Positions 9,151 to 17,101 of a stretch of DNA of 64,000 bases are shown piece by piece. A program made the position numbers and the translations under genes. Source of the stretch: JAGVPT01 sp963772165 (GTDB lineage: Bacteria; Bacteroidota; Ignavibacteria; UBA10030; UBA8401); NCBI GenBank assembly GCA_963772165.1, contig CAVYWA010000027.1:62001-126000 (forward strand), read 5' to 3'. Within the stretch, counting starts at the first letter, position 1. Every line of letters begins with the position of its first letter. The notes under the pieces were generated by a model, which did not search any database, was not told where the DNA came from, and was given only the letters and a program-made list of their open reading frames with translations.

Positions 9151-10401
9151 ATGAAAAATGAAAGCGTTTTGGATCGCCTTCTCCGTTACGTAAAGATCGA
9201 CACGCAATCGAAAGATGATGCAGATTCATATCCAAGCACGCCGAAGCAGTTCGACCTGCTGAACTTGCTTGTAAAAGAATTGAAACAGCTCGGAATAAAA
9301 GACGTCGCCATCGATAAGCATGGTTATGTCATGGCAACACTCCCCTCAAATCTCCCTCCGTCACATAAAGCGCACGGCAAAGTCCCTGTTGTCGGGTTGA
9401 TCTCACATGTCGACACATCCCCGTCGGAAAGCGGCACGAACGTCAAACCGCAGGTCATCGACTATAAAGGCGGGGACATTGTGCTGCCTGGAGACAAAAC
9501 GGTTGTCATCAAGGACTCGGAGAATCCCGAATTACGTCACAACGTCGGTAAAAAAGTCGTCACGAGCGACGGCACGACACTTCTCGGTGCAGACGATAAA
9601 GCGGGGATTGCAATTATTATGACGGCGGCACAGGCGCTGCTGAACAATCCGGCCTACCTCCATGGCGACATCCGTATCGGTTTCACCCCCGATGAAGAAA
9701 TCGGTGCGGGAACAAAATATTTTGATATCAAAAAGTTCGGAGCAAAATTCGCCTACACCGTCGACGGCGATACGCCGGGTGAACTGAATAAAGAGACGTT
9801 CAGCGCGGACCAGGCGGTCATCACCGTGTACGGAAGAAACATCCATCCGGGGTCGGCGAAGGGAATCATGGTGAACTCTATCCGCACCATGGCGGACATC
9901 ATCGCGCGTATGCCGAAAGACATCGCTCCGGAAACTACCGAAGGCTACGAGCCGTACATCCATCCTCACGTTGTGGAGGGAGAAGAATCGAAATCGATGC
10001 TGAAAGTTCTCCTCCGCGATTTCAACACTCCGGGGTTGAAAGTTCTTAAACAAAAGCTCGAGAAGATCATCGCCGAAGTGCAGCCCCTGCATCCCAAAGC
10101 ACAAATTGAGTTAAAGATCGTTGAGCAATACCGCAACATGAAAGACGGGCTCGGGAACGATCCCCGGCTGCTCGATTGCCTCGAGGAAGCGACGAAGAGA
10201 GCCGGCCTCGAGCCAAAATGGCAGCCGATTCGCGGCGGCACCGACGGTTCACGGTTAACGGAAATGGGTTTGCCCACGCCGAATATTTTTACGGGGGGAC
10301 AGAATTATCATTGCAAAAACGAATGGGCATCGGTCTACGGGATGGAAAAGGCCGTCGAAACGGTCGTCAACCTCGTGCAGCTCTGGGCTGAACGGAGTTA
10401 A
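9151..10401 (+). CDS. pepT: peptidase T (tripeptide aminopeptidase)
   Basis: The protein is 416 residues from the ATG at 9151, which has GAGGA upstream; the E. coli enzyme is 408 residues. PepT removes N-terminal residues from tripeptides in the cytoplasm and is an M20 zinc peptidase. Visible zinc and catalytic motifs are LISHVDTS (His and Asp), GADDKAGIA (bridging Asp), TPDEEIGAGT (catalytic Glu-Glu pair), YTVDGDTPGE and, near the C-terminus, GGQNYHCKNEW (last metal-binding His). The order and spacing fit PepT. It precedes an OPT-family oligopeptide transporter on the same strand, 89 bp away, so import and cleavage of small peptides is a plausible joint job. A palindromic repeat lies between them. 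Confidence 0.95.
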   Translation: MKNESVLDRLLRYVKIDTQSKDDADSYPSTPKQFDLLNLLVKELKQLGIKDVAIDKHGYVMATLPSNLPPSHKAHGKVPVVGLISHVDTSPSESGTNVKPQVIDYKGGDIVLPGDKTVVIKDSENPELRHNVGKKVVTSDGTTLLGADDKAGIAIIMTAAQALLNNPAYLHGDIRIGFTPDEEIGAGTKYFDIKKFGAKFAYTVDGDTPGELNKETFSADQAVITVYGRNIHPGSAKGIMVNSIRTMADIIARMPKDIAPETTEGYEPYIHPHVVEGEESKSMLKVLLRDFNTPGLKVLKQKLEKIIAEVQPLHPKAQIELKIVEQYRNMKDGLGNDPRLLDCLEEATKRAGLEPKWQPIRGGTDGSRLTEMGLPTPNIFTGGQNYHCKNEWASVYGMEKAVETVVNLVQLWAERS

Positions 10402-10406
10402 TTTCT

Positions 10407-10462
10407 AACTGCCAAGACGCCAAGAGAAAATGAAAAGAAGCCTCTTTGGCGTCTTGGCGGTT
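10407..10462. repeat. intergenic palindromic repeat, family 1, copy A
   Basis: An inverted repeat with arms AACTGCCAAGACGCCAAGAG (10407-10426) and CTCTTTGGCGTCTTGGCGG (10442-10460) around an A-rich loop. The match is near perfect, with one mismatch and one bulge. It is not followed by a T-run, so it is not a classical terminator. Related elements with CCGC(C)AAG...TTTGCG arms lie at 36292-36357 and 44609-44696, which marks it as a dispersed family. Confidence 0.75.
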
Positions 10463-10490
10463 CTTACATTCATCATGAAGGAACCCTCGC

Positions 10491-12494
10491 ATGGAAACAC
10501 CCGCCTCCACCTCCAACACTCTTCCTGGCAATGCATACAAAGAATTAAAAGAAGGCGAAGAATATCGCCCGATCATGGACCCCAATAAATCGCAGGAGGA
10601 AGTCACACCGTGGTCGGTCGGCTGGGGTCTGGTGATGGCAGTCCTCTTTTCCGCGGCAGCGGCATATTCAGGATTAAAGATCGGCCAGGTCTTTGAAGCC
10701 GCAATTCCCATCGCGATCCTGGCAGTCGGACTTTCGGCGGCATTCAAAAGAAAAGGCTCGCTCGGCCAGAACGTCATCATCCAATCGATCGGAGCAAGCT
10801 CGGGCGTTATCGTCGCCGGCGCAATTTTTACCATCCCCGCTTTGTACATTCTCGATCTTCCGGCAAATTTTTTTCAAGTGTTCTTCGCCTCGGCGGCAGG
10901 CGGCTTCCTCGGAATTCTGTTCCTGATCCCATTCAGAAAATATTTTGTGAAGGACATGCACGGAATCCTTCCCTTTCCCGAAGCGACGGCAACGACGGAA
11001 ATTCTTGTCGCCGGTGAGAAAGGGGGATCGCAGGCAATGGTGCTCGTCGTCAGCGGGTTGATCGGCGGCCTTTTCGATTTCACGTTCAGCGCCTTCGGGT
11101 GGTGGTCCGAAGTTGTTTCGTCGCGGATGATCCATTACGGAGAAGTGCTGGCCAACAAGGTCAAAATGGTAGTAAAGATTGATGTGTCGGCCATGGTCTT
11201 TGGCCTCGGCTACATCGTCGGCTTGAAGTACTCGGCAATCATTGCGGCGGGCTCATTTCTTTCGTGGTTTGTTCTGGTACCGTTGGTGTATGAGGTTGGG
11301 CATTCGCTGACCATCCCCCTTGGCGCGACGGCCACCAAGCTCATCGCCGATATGTCGGCGGAAGAAATTTTTCGCAATTATGTCCGGCAGATCGGCATCG
11401 GCGGCATTGCAATGGCGGGAATTATCGGTATCATCCGCTCGTCAAAAATTATCGGCGGCGCGTTCTCCCTCGCCTATAAAGAAATCTTCCACGCGAAATC
11501 CGCGGGAGCGGAAACTACCGTTCGATGGCAAACAGATATCAAGATGCTTTTCGTAGCGCTTCTCATCCTGCTGACGGCGCTGCTTATTTTTGTTTTCTTC
11601 TACGGCGGCGTGGTGTTCAATTTTACGCATGCAGTCGCGGGCCTGTTGATCGTGATGATCGTTTCATTCCTCTTTACTACCGTCGCAGCAAACGCAACGG
11701 CCATCGTCGGCACGAACCCGGTGTCCGGAATGACATTGATGACGCTGATCCTTTCGTCTTTTGTTCTTGTTCAGATCGGGTTGACGGGCACATCGGGGAT
11801 GGTCAGCGCGCTGATCATCGGCGGAGTTGTCTGCACCGCGCTTTCCGTTGCCGGCGGGTTTATTACGGACCTGAAGATCGGCTACTGGATCGGTTCGACG
11901 CCGAAGAAGCAGGAAACGTGGAAATTCCTCGGCGTGCTGGTTTCGGCGGCGACGGTCGGCGGGGTGATCCTCGTCCTCAACAAATCGTTCGGGTTTAAGG
12001 GCGAGCATGCGATGGTGGCGCCGCAAGCGAATGCGATGGCCGCCGTGATCCAACCGCTGATGTCCAACGTTTCGGCCCCATGGGTGCTTTACGCCGTCGG
12101 CGCCGTCATTGCGCTTATCCTCACCATGGTGGAAATATCGCCGCTGGCGTTCGCGCTTGGAATGTACATTCCGCAGGAGTTAAATACGCCTCTGGTGTTC
12201 GGCGGACTTATTGCATGGTGGGTAACGACGCGTACCAAAAACGAAAAATTAAACAACGCACGTTTCTCGCGCGGAACGTTGATCGCTTCCGGATTTATCG
12301 CGGGCGGGTCCCTGTTCGGAGTACTGAACGCTTTCCTGAAATTCTTCGACCAGGAAGTTTGGAATTTCGGTTATGCGAATTGGTACATGAGCGCGTGGGC
12401 CGATTCACATTCCGGAGAAATTACAGGATTGATCATGTTCGCCCTTTTATTTTCGTACGCGCTTTGGGATACGATGAGAGCTAAGGAAGAATAG
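10491..12494 (+). CDS. OPT-family oligopeptide transporter
   Basis: A 667-residue inner-membrane protein with about 14-16 hydrophobic segments. The start is the ATG at 10491 behind AAGGAA. The N-terminal part (EEVTPWSVGWGLVMAVLFSAAAAYSGLKIGQVFEAAIPIAI) and the motif ILPFPEATATTEILVAGEKG match the bacterial OPT/YSL family, as does NATAIVGTNPVSGMTLMTLI in the middle. Family members take up oligopeptides, or in some branches metal chelates. The pepT gene directly upstream favours peptides here, which is an inference. The predicted cytoplasmic N-terminus (residues 1-40) is polar. Nothing looks truncated. Confidence 0.92.
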   Translation: METPASTSNTLPGNAYKELKEGEEYRPIMDPNKSQEEVTPWSVGWGLVMAVLFSAAAAYSGLKIGQVFEAAIPIAILAVGLSAAFKRKGSLGQNVIIQSIGASSGVIVAGAIFTIPALYILDLPANFFQVFFASAAGGFLGILFLIPFRKYFVKDMHGILPFPEATATTEILVAGEKGGSQAMVLVVSGLIGGLFDFTFSAFGWWSEVVSSRMIHYGEVLANKVKMVVKIDVSAMVFGLGYIVGLKYSAIIAAGSFLSWFVLVPLVYEVGHSLTIPLGATATKLIADMSAEEIFRNYVRQIGIGGIAMAGIIGIIRSSKIIGGAFSLAYKEIFHAKSAGAETTVRWQTDIKMLFVALLILLTALLIFVFFYGGVVFNFTHAVAGLLIVMIVSFLFTTVAANATAIVGTNPVSGMTLMTLILSSFVLVQIGLTGTSGMVSALIIGGVVCTALSVAGGFITDLKIGYWIGSTPKKQETWKFLGVLVSAATVGGVILVLNKSFGFKGEHAMVAPQANAMAAVIQPLMSNVSAPWVLYAVGAVIALILTMVEISPLAFALGMYIPQELNTPLVFGGLIAWWVTTRTKNEKLNNARFSRGTLIASGFIAGGSLFGVLNAFLKFFDQEVWNFGYANWYMSAWADSHSGEITGLIMFALLFSYALWDTMRAKEE

Positions 12495-12656
12495 ACAGCG
12501 ATCTTTGAGCGGGAAATGATAACAATTTCCCTGTTTGCTTGACAGGACATCGAATCCGGTACGTTGTGATGAATTGAAATACCTGACTGTCCAAATCAAT
12601 ACGGTGTTCAACATCACACTGAACTTGAGAAAGTTGGAAGCTGCTTGATTCTAGCT

Positions 12657-12682
12657 GAAAATAATTCCAGAAAATAATTCCA
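12657..12682. repeat. 13-bp tandem direct repeat in the 5' region of the protease gene
   Basis: GAAAATAATTCCA occurs twice back to back. It lies in the 425-bp gap 12495-12919 between the OPT gene and the subtilase gene. That gap holds no supported gene. Confidence 0.8.
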
Positions 12683-12758
12683 TATTAGCGTAGTAACATT
12701 AACCCCAGCTGCAACGGGGACTCCTACGTGCAGGGAATTTTTTGTGGAGAGAATATAG

Positions 12759-12799
12759 AAGCCTCTGTTGGCGGAAGCTGGCAGAGGCTTTCTTATTTT
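12759..12799 (+). terminator. terminator-like hairpin in the OPT-subtilase gap
   Basis: A perfect 9-bp stem (AAGCCTCTG at 12759-12767, CAGAGGCTT at 12782-12790) with a 14-nt loop is followed by TCTTATTTTC. It lies 265 bp after the OPT stop and 120 bp before the subtilase start. It may end the OPT transcript or a short leader/non-coding RNA, or act as an attenuator in the 5' leader of the protease gene. No known riboswitch class was recognised around it. Confidence 0.6.
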
Positions 12800-12919
12800 C
12801 AGTTGAGAATTAAAAATGAAAGAAGTCCGCGGTTTGATGCCCTCCTCTTAATTTGTGTGAGCAATTCAATCCCCCTGACTGCAATGTTTCATCTCACCAA
12901 GAGTAGTAGAGGCAAACGT

Positions 12920-15900
12920 ATGAACAAACAATCATTTCCTTTCCCCATTTTTCTTCTTGCGTCAGTCATCGCAATAACCCAGATAGCAGCCTCCCAGGCC
13001 GACAATGTCATACGATCAGACCCGCGCACGTCGCAAGGTGGTTTTGTTCCCGGGGTTATACTTGTCAAATTCAAAGATGAGGTACCGGCACAGTCCACGA
13101 CCGTCAACGGATTAAAGAAGGTCGGGGTGACGACGGTCGATGCATTGTTGGAAAAATATCAAGCGAAGAATGCCGCAAAACTCTTCCCGACAGCACAACC
13201 TCTTGCCCAGAAGAAACTATTCAAGACCCACACGGGACAAACATTCGAGCAGCCCAATCTTCATAATATCTACAAGATCGAGCTTACCGACCCGACAAAA
13301 CTTCCCGAGGCCATTGAAGCGTTCAAGCAGGATGCCACGGTCGAATTCGCTGAGCCAAACTACATTTACTCAATTGTTGCCGATAAGCCCGTATCAGGTG
13401 TGTTGACAGAAAAGGAAGCACGAAGGCTTTCCAAACCGTCGGCTGAAAAGCAACTGTCGACTGTCACTCCAAATGACCCCCTGTATTCGCAACAATGGTA
13501 CATTCCTGCGATCCAGGCGGATGCGGTGTGGGATAGCACTCAGGGAGACACAAGCCAGGTGATCGCGTTCCTGGACACAGGCGTCGATTGGCACCACCCT
13601 GACCTCGCGGATAACATTTGGACAAACACCGCGGAGGCAAACGGTATTGCCGGTGTTGATGATGACGGGGATGGATATATCGATGACATCCGCGGTTGGG
13701 ATTTTATCAACAACGACAACGACCCCAGTGACGACAACAGCCATGGCACACACGTGGCGGGGATTGCATGCGCTGAGGGAAATAACGGGATAGGAATAGC
13801 CGGTGTGAACTGGCACGCGAGGATAATGCCGGTCAAAGTATTCCAGAGCAACGGACAAGGAGATGCTGCGACGATCAGTCAAGGAATTAATTATGCCGCC
13901 AGCAAAGGTGCAACAGTCATAAGCATGAGCTTTGGAAGCTATTCAAGGTCGTTGACGATGGAAGCAGCTTTACAAAACGCTTATGCAAATTGTGTTCTCG
14001 TTGCAGCGGCGGGGAATGATGGATCGTCTATTTATCCTCCGCCATTGGGGCCGTTCTTTCCCGCAGCTCTCCCATACGTCCTGGGAGTGCAGGCAACTTC
14101 TCAAGGCGGCGGTCTTGCCTCATTTAGTAATTTTGATCCTGACGGCCCGGTGTACAGCCAGTATCCAGACCTATGGAATTATGAATTGCAAGCTCCGGGC
14201 GATGGCATCTTAAGCACTGTTCCAGATGGCAACTATAGAGTGTACAGCGGGACATCCATGGCAACTCCGGTTGTGGCCGGTGCAGTTGCTCTTTATAAAA
14301 CACTTCATCCCAATGATTCTCAAGAATTAATGTGGGGAAATCTTATCAACACTTGTTCCGGCAATATCAAGCTCTATGATGCAATAAGCGTCCATGCAAA
14401 TCCAGTTTTGTGGTTTGTATCCAATACGATTGTCGACACGCTCGCTGGCGATAACAACAACGGCCTCGTCGATGCGGGTGAGACAATTCAGCAATGGTTC
14501 ACGGTGAGAAATAGCTGGGGACAATCGGACAGCGTATTTATTGGATTGCGGCTTGGTGAGTTTGAAGATACGTCGGTTGCTCATATACTGAACCCCACGG
14601 CATTTCTCGGAAGCATCAGTCCTTATGCAACCAGGACAAATCAAACGAATCCATTTTCTATTCAGATATCGCCAAGCGTTGCCGAGGGAAGGAATATCGT
14701 GTTTCAAGCACTGCTTTGGTACCGTGGAGCAACGGATACAACGAAGCAGCAGGTCGTATTAACCGCAAGCAATGGACAACAGCTTGCCGGTGTCATGGAT
14801 TCGACAATGACGTTGACACCCAATAGGATTTGGCTGGTCAATCAAAGTTTCAGAGTTGGCGCCGATGGTACTTTGATTATTTTGCCCGGAACGACAATTG
14901 TTCTCAACAATCTCCTTGTCAACAAAGGGCACATTGTTGCCAACGGAACGGCGGACAGCAACATCGTTTTTAATGGGCCGTCCGGACTTAGAGGTTTGGG
15001 GAGTTTCAAATTCTCCTATACACAATTTATTTCAACGAATGACGGCTTTGGCGATGCTTCATCATATTACCAAGGAAGCGACTATCAGTTTGACCATTGC
15101 AAATTCGAAGGAATCTCTACAGGTACCAATCCCAACCTTTGGGTCGGTGCCATGTTCTTGGGACCCAGTTTGAGTTTCTCAAATTGCATATTTGTGAATT
15201 GCGCGTTTACCGTTTTCGATTATGTATACCTACCTACATTTTACAAATGCAACATGGATAATTGTAGTTCTTCCGTGGGCTACATGCTTGTAGGAGCGTG
15301 GTTTCCAGGAAACTACAATAATTTCAATCGTTTATTAAACTACACTCCTGATTATCATGTAACTTCAATATTTTTTCCTACTACCGACATTGCGTCTGTA
15401 GGAAACAACTTCCTCGGCTTTGGACAAAAATCCTACGCAGTTTATACAGGTGGAAATGGCGATATTATTAATATCCCAAATCAATACTGGGGAACCGTCG
15501 ACTCCGCGACGATCGAAGGGAAAATCTATGATTTCTGGGATAACCCGAGTCTGCCGATGGTGAATTTCAAACCTTTCCTGACAGCGCCGTCGGATTCCGC
15601 CCATGGCATCGTGTGGAAGGTTCTTGTTGATGGCATCGATCCCCAAGACCAGAAGAATCTGATGAACCCAATCGGTGTCGGCGCTCATCGGTTCGATGTC
15701 TACTTCAACCGTCCGATGGATACAACAGCTATTCCACAACTTTCATTTGGTGTGCGCGATCCGTTCAACCAGCAAGCGGTGGCCGACTCTGCACGCTGGT
15801 CTCCCGATCATCGAAGCTGGACGGCATACAAAACTGTAAAGTTATACACGGGAGATGGCATCAACACTATTTCGGTGAGTGGCGCAAAAGATCCTGAGGG

Positions 15901-17086
15901 TTTTGACATACCGGTGGAAAACATGCGGTTTCAATTTCTTATTAACGCTGCCGGCACGTCATCGGTAGACTTTACGGCAACGCCGGGTTTGGGAAAAATA
16001 GGTTTGGAGTGGAACAATGCCGGGCTCGTCGATCTTCTCGGCTTCAATATGTACCGGTTTACGAATGTGACCGACACAACGTACTCCGATACAACGCTTA
16101 TTAATAAAAAACTGATCACCGACACGCTGTACACGGACTTCGATGTCATTCCAGGCAAGAAGTACTATTACGCCTACAAGGTAGTTCGAACTGATTTCAG
16201 CGAAAGCAATTTCTCACATGTCGCCAGTGCTAAAGCTTTGACGTCGAGCCCCGGTGATGCGAACGGAGACCTTGCCGTCGATGTGCTGGACGTTGTTTCC
16301 ACTGTTTCATACATCCTTGGCCAGAACCCGCAGCCATTCATCTTTGCGGCTGCCGATATCAACGACGACAGCACGATCAATGTGCTGGATCTTGTCGGCA
16401 TCATCAACATCATTCTGCATCCGAGCGGCAGCAGTGTTGCAACTCTCTCCAAGAACACCAATGGAGGTGCCCGGCTCGATCTCAACGGAAATGCAATCAC
16501 GCTTACTTCGAATGCAACAGTTTCGGCGATTCAATTCAAACTGCAAGGGAAAGGGCTGAAGGATATCCAATTTACACCCGATCCCAGCATCGTTCAGTTT
16601 GAGGCAGCGAGTAACGCTCTCGGCGACACTGCCAGAGTGTTCGTCATTTACAACCTCAAAGGAACCACGCTCGGCAACGGAACGTACACCCTGGGAAAGT
16701 TTGCAACCCTTCCGCCGCTGGTAAATTTGACTGAAGGAATTGTTGCCGATGCACAGGGAAAAAACGTCGTCACCAGCATCTATGAGAATGGGCAGCCTCT
16801 GATTCCCCAAGCATATTATCTGAATCAGAATTTCCCGAATCCATTCAACATGAGCACACGGATACAGTTTGGCGTTCCGGTGAAGACGAGATTGAAAATC
16901 GTTCTCTATAACGTACTTGGACAGAAGGTAAGATCCTACGACCTTGGCGAGCGTGCTCCGGGGAGATATGACATCACGTGGGATGGAATGAACGAGAAAG
17001 GAAAAACGGTCTCCAGCGGTATTTACTTCTACCGCCTCGAGTCGGACAAGTTCACCCAAACGAAGAAACTGGTTCTTATCAAGTAA
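12920..17086 (+). CDS. T9SS-exported subtilisin-like (S8) protease with dockerin domain
   Basis: The protein is 1388 residues from the ATG at 12920, preceded by AGAGG and followed by a signal peptide (KQSFPFPIFLLASVIAI). A propeptide-like region (residues about 30-150) precedes the S8 domain, whose triad is D219 (AFLDTGVDW), H275 (SHGTHVAGI) and S446 (SGTSMATPVVAGA). The middle (about 480-1000) contains beta-helix-like and Ig-like segments. A dockerin type I module with two calcium-loop repeats (GDANGDLAVDVLD, AADINDDSTINVLD) spans about residues 1112-1170. The last 90 residues are a T9SS sorting domain (NFPNPFN...SGIYFYRLESD). It should be an extracellular or cell-surface protease. A cohesin-bearing gene starts 15 bp downstream, so the dockerin very likely has its partner next door (inference). 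Confidence 0.92.
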   Translation: MNKQSFPFPIFLLASVIAITQIAASQADNVIRSDPRTSQGGFVPGVILVKFKDEVPAQSTTVNGLKKVGVTTVDALLEKYQAKNAAKLFPTAQPLAQKKLFKTHTGQTFEQPNLHNIYKIELTDPTKLPEAIEAFKQDATVEFAEPNYIYSIVADKPVSGVLTEKEARRLSKPSAEKQLSTVTPNDPLYSQQWYIPAIQADAVWDSTQGDTSQVIAFLDTGVDWHHPDLADNIWTNTAEANGIAGVDDDGDGYIDDIRGWDFINNDNDPSDDNSHGTHVAGIACAEGNNGIGIAGVNWHARIMPVKVFQSNGQGDAATISQGINYAASKGATVISMSFGSYSRSLTMEAALQNAYANCVLVAAAGNDGSSIYPPPLGPFFPAALPYVLGVQATSQGGGLASFSNFDPDGPVYSQYPDLWNYELQAPGDGILSTVPDGNYRVYSGTSMATPVVAGAVALYKTLHPNDSQELMWGNLINTCSGNIKLYDAISVHANPVLWFVSNTIVDTLAGDNNNGLVDAGETIQQWFTVRNSWGQSDSVFIGLRLGEFEDTSVAHILNPTAFLGSISPYATRTNQTNPFSIQISPSVAEGRNIVFQALLWYRGATDTTKQQVVLTASNGQQLAGVMDSTMTLTPNRIWLVNQSFRVGADGTLIILPGTTIVLNNLLVNKGHIVANGTADSNIVFNGPSGLRGLGSFKFSYTQFISTNDGFGDASSYYQGSDYQFDHCKFEGISTGTNPNLWVGAMFLGPSLSFSNCIFVNCAFTVFDYVYLPTFYKCNMDNCSSSVGYMLVGAWFPGNYNNFNRLLNYTPDYHVTSIFFPTTDIASVGNNFLGFGQKSYAVYTGGNGDIINIPNQYWGTVDSATIEGKIYDFWDNPSLPMVNFKPFLTAPSDSAHGIVWKVLVDGIDPQDQKNLMNPIGVGAHRFDVYFNRPMDTTAIPQLSFGVRDPFNQQAVADSARWSPDHRSWTAYKTVKLYTGDGINTISVSGAKDPEGFDIPVENMRFQFLINAAGTSSVDFTATPGLGKIGLEWNNAGLVDLLGFNMYRFTNVTDTTYSDTTLINKKLITDTLYTDFDVIPGKKYYYAYKVVRTDFSESNFSHVASAKALTSSPGDANGDLAVDVLDVVSTVSYILGQNPQPFIFAAADINDDSTINVLDLVGIINIILHPSGSSVATLSKNTNGGARLDLNGNAITLTSNATVSAIQFKLQGKGLKDIQFTPDPSIVQFEAASNALGDTARVFVIYNLKGTTLGNGTYTLGKFATLPPLVNLTEGIVADAQGKNVVTSIYENGQPLIPQAYYLNQNFPNPFNMSTRIQFGVPVKTRLKIVLYNVLGQKVRSYDLGERAPGRYDITWDGMNEKGKTVSSGIYFYRLESDKFTQTKKLVLIK

Positions 17087-17101
17087 GAGAGCAGAGAGAT
17101 C

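Noticed and set aside
12539..12567. TTGACA box as a promoter for a small RNA ending at the 12759 hairpin
   Set aside because: No convincing -10 box at the proper spacing.
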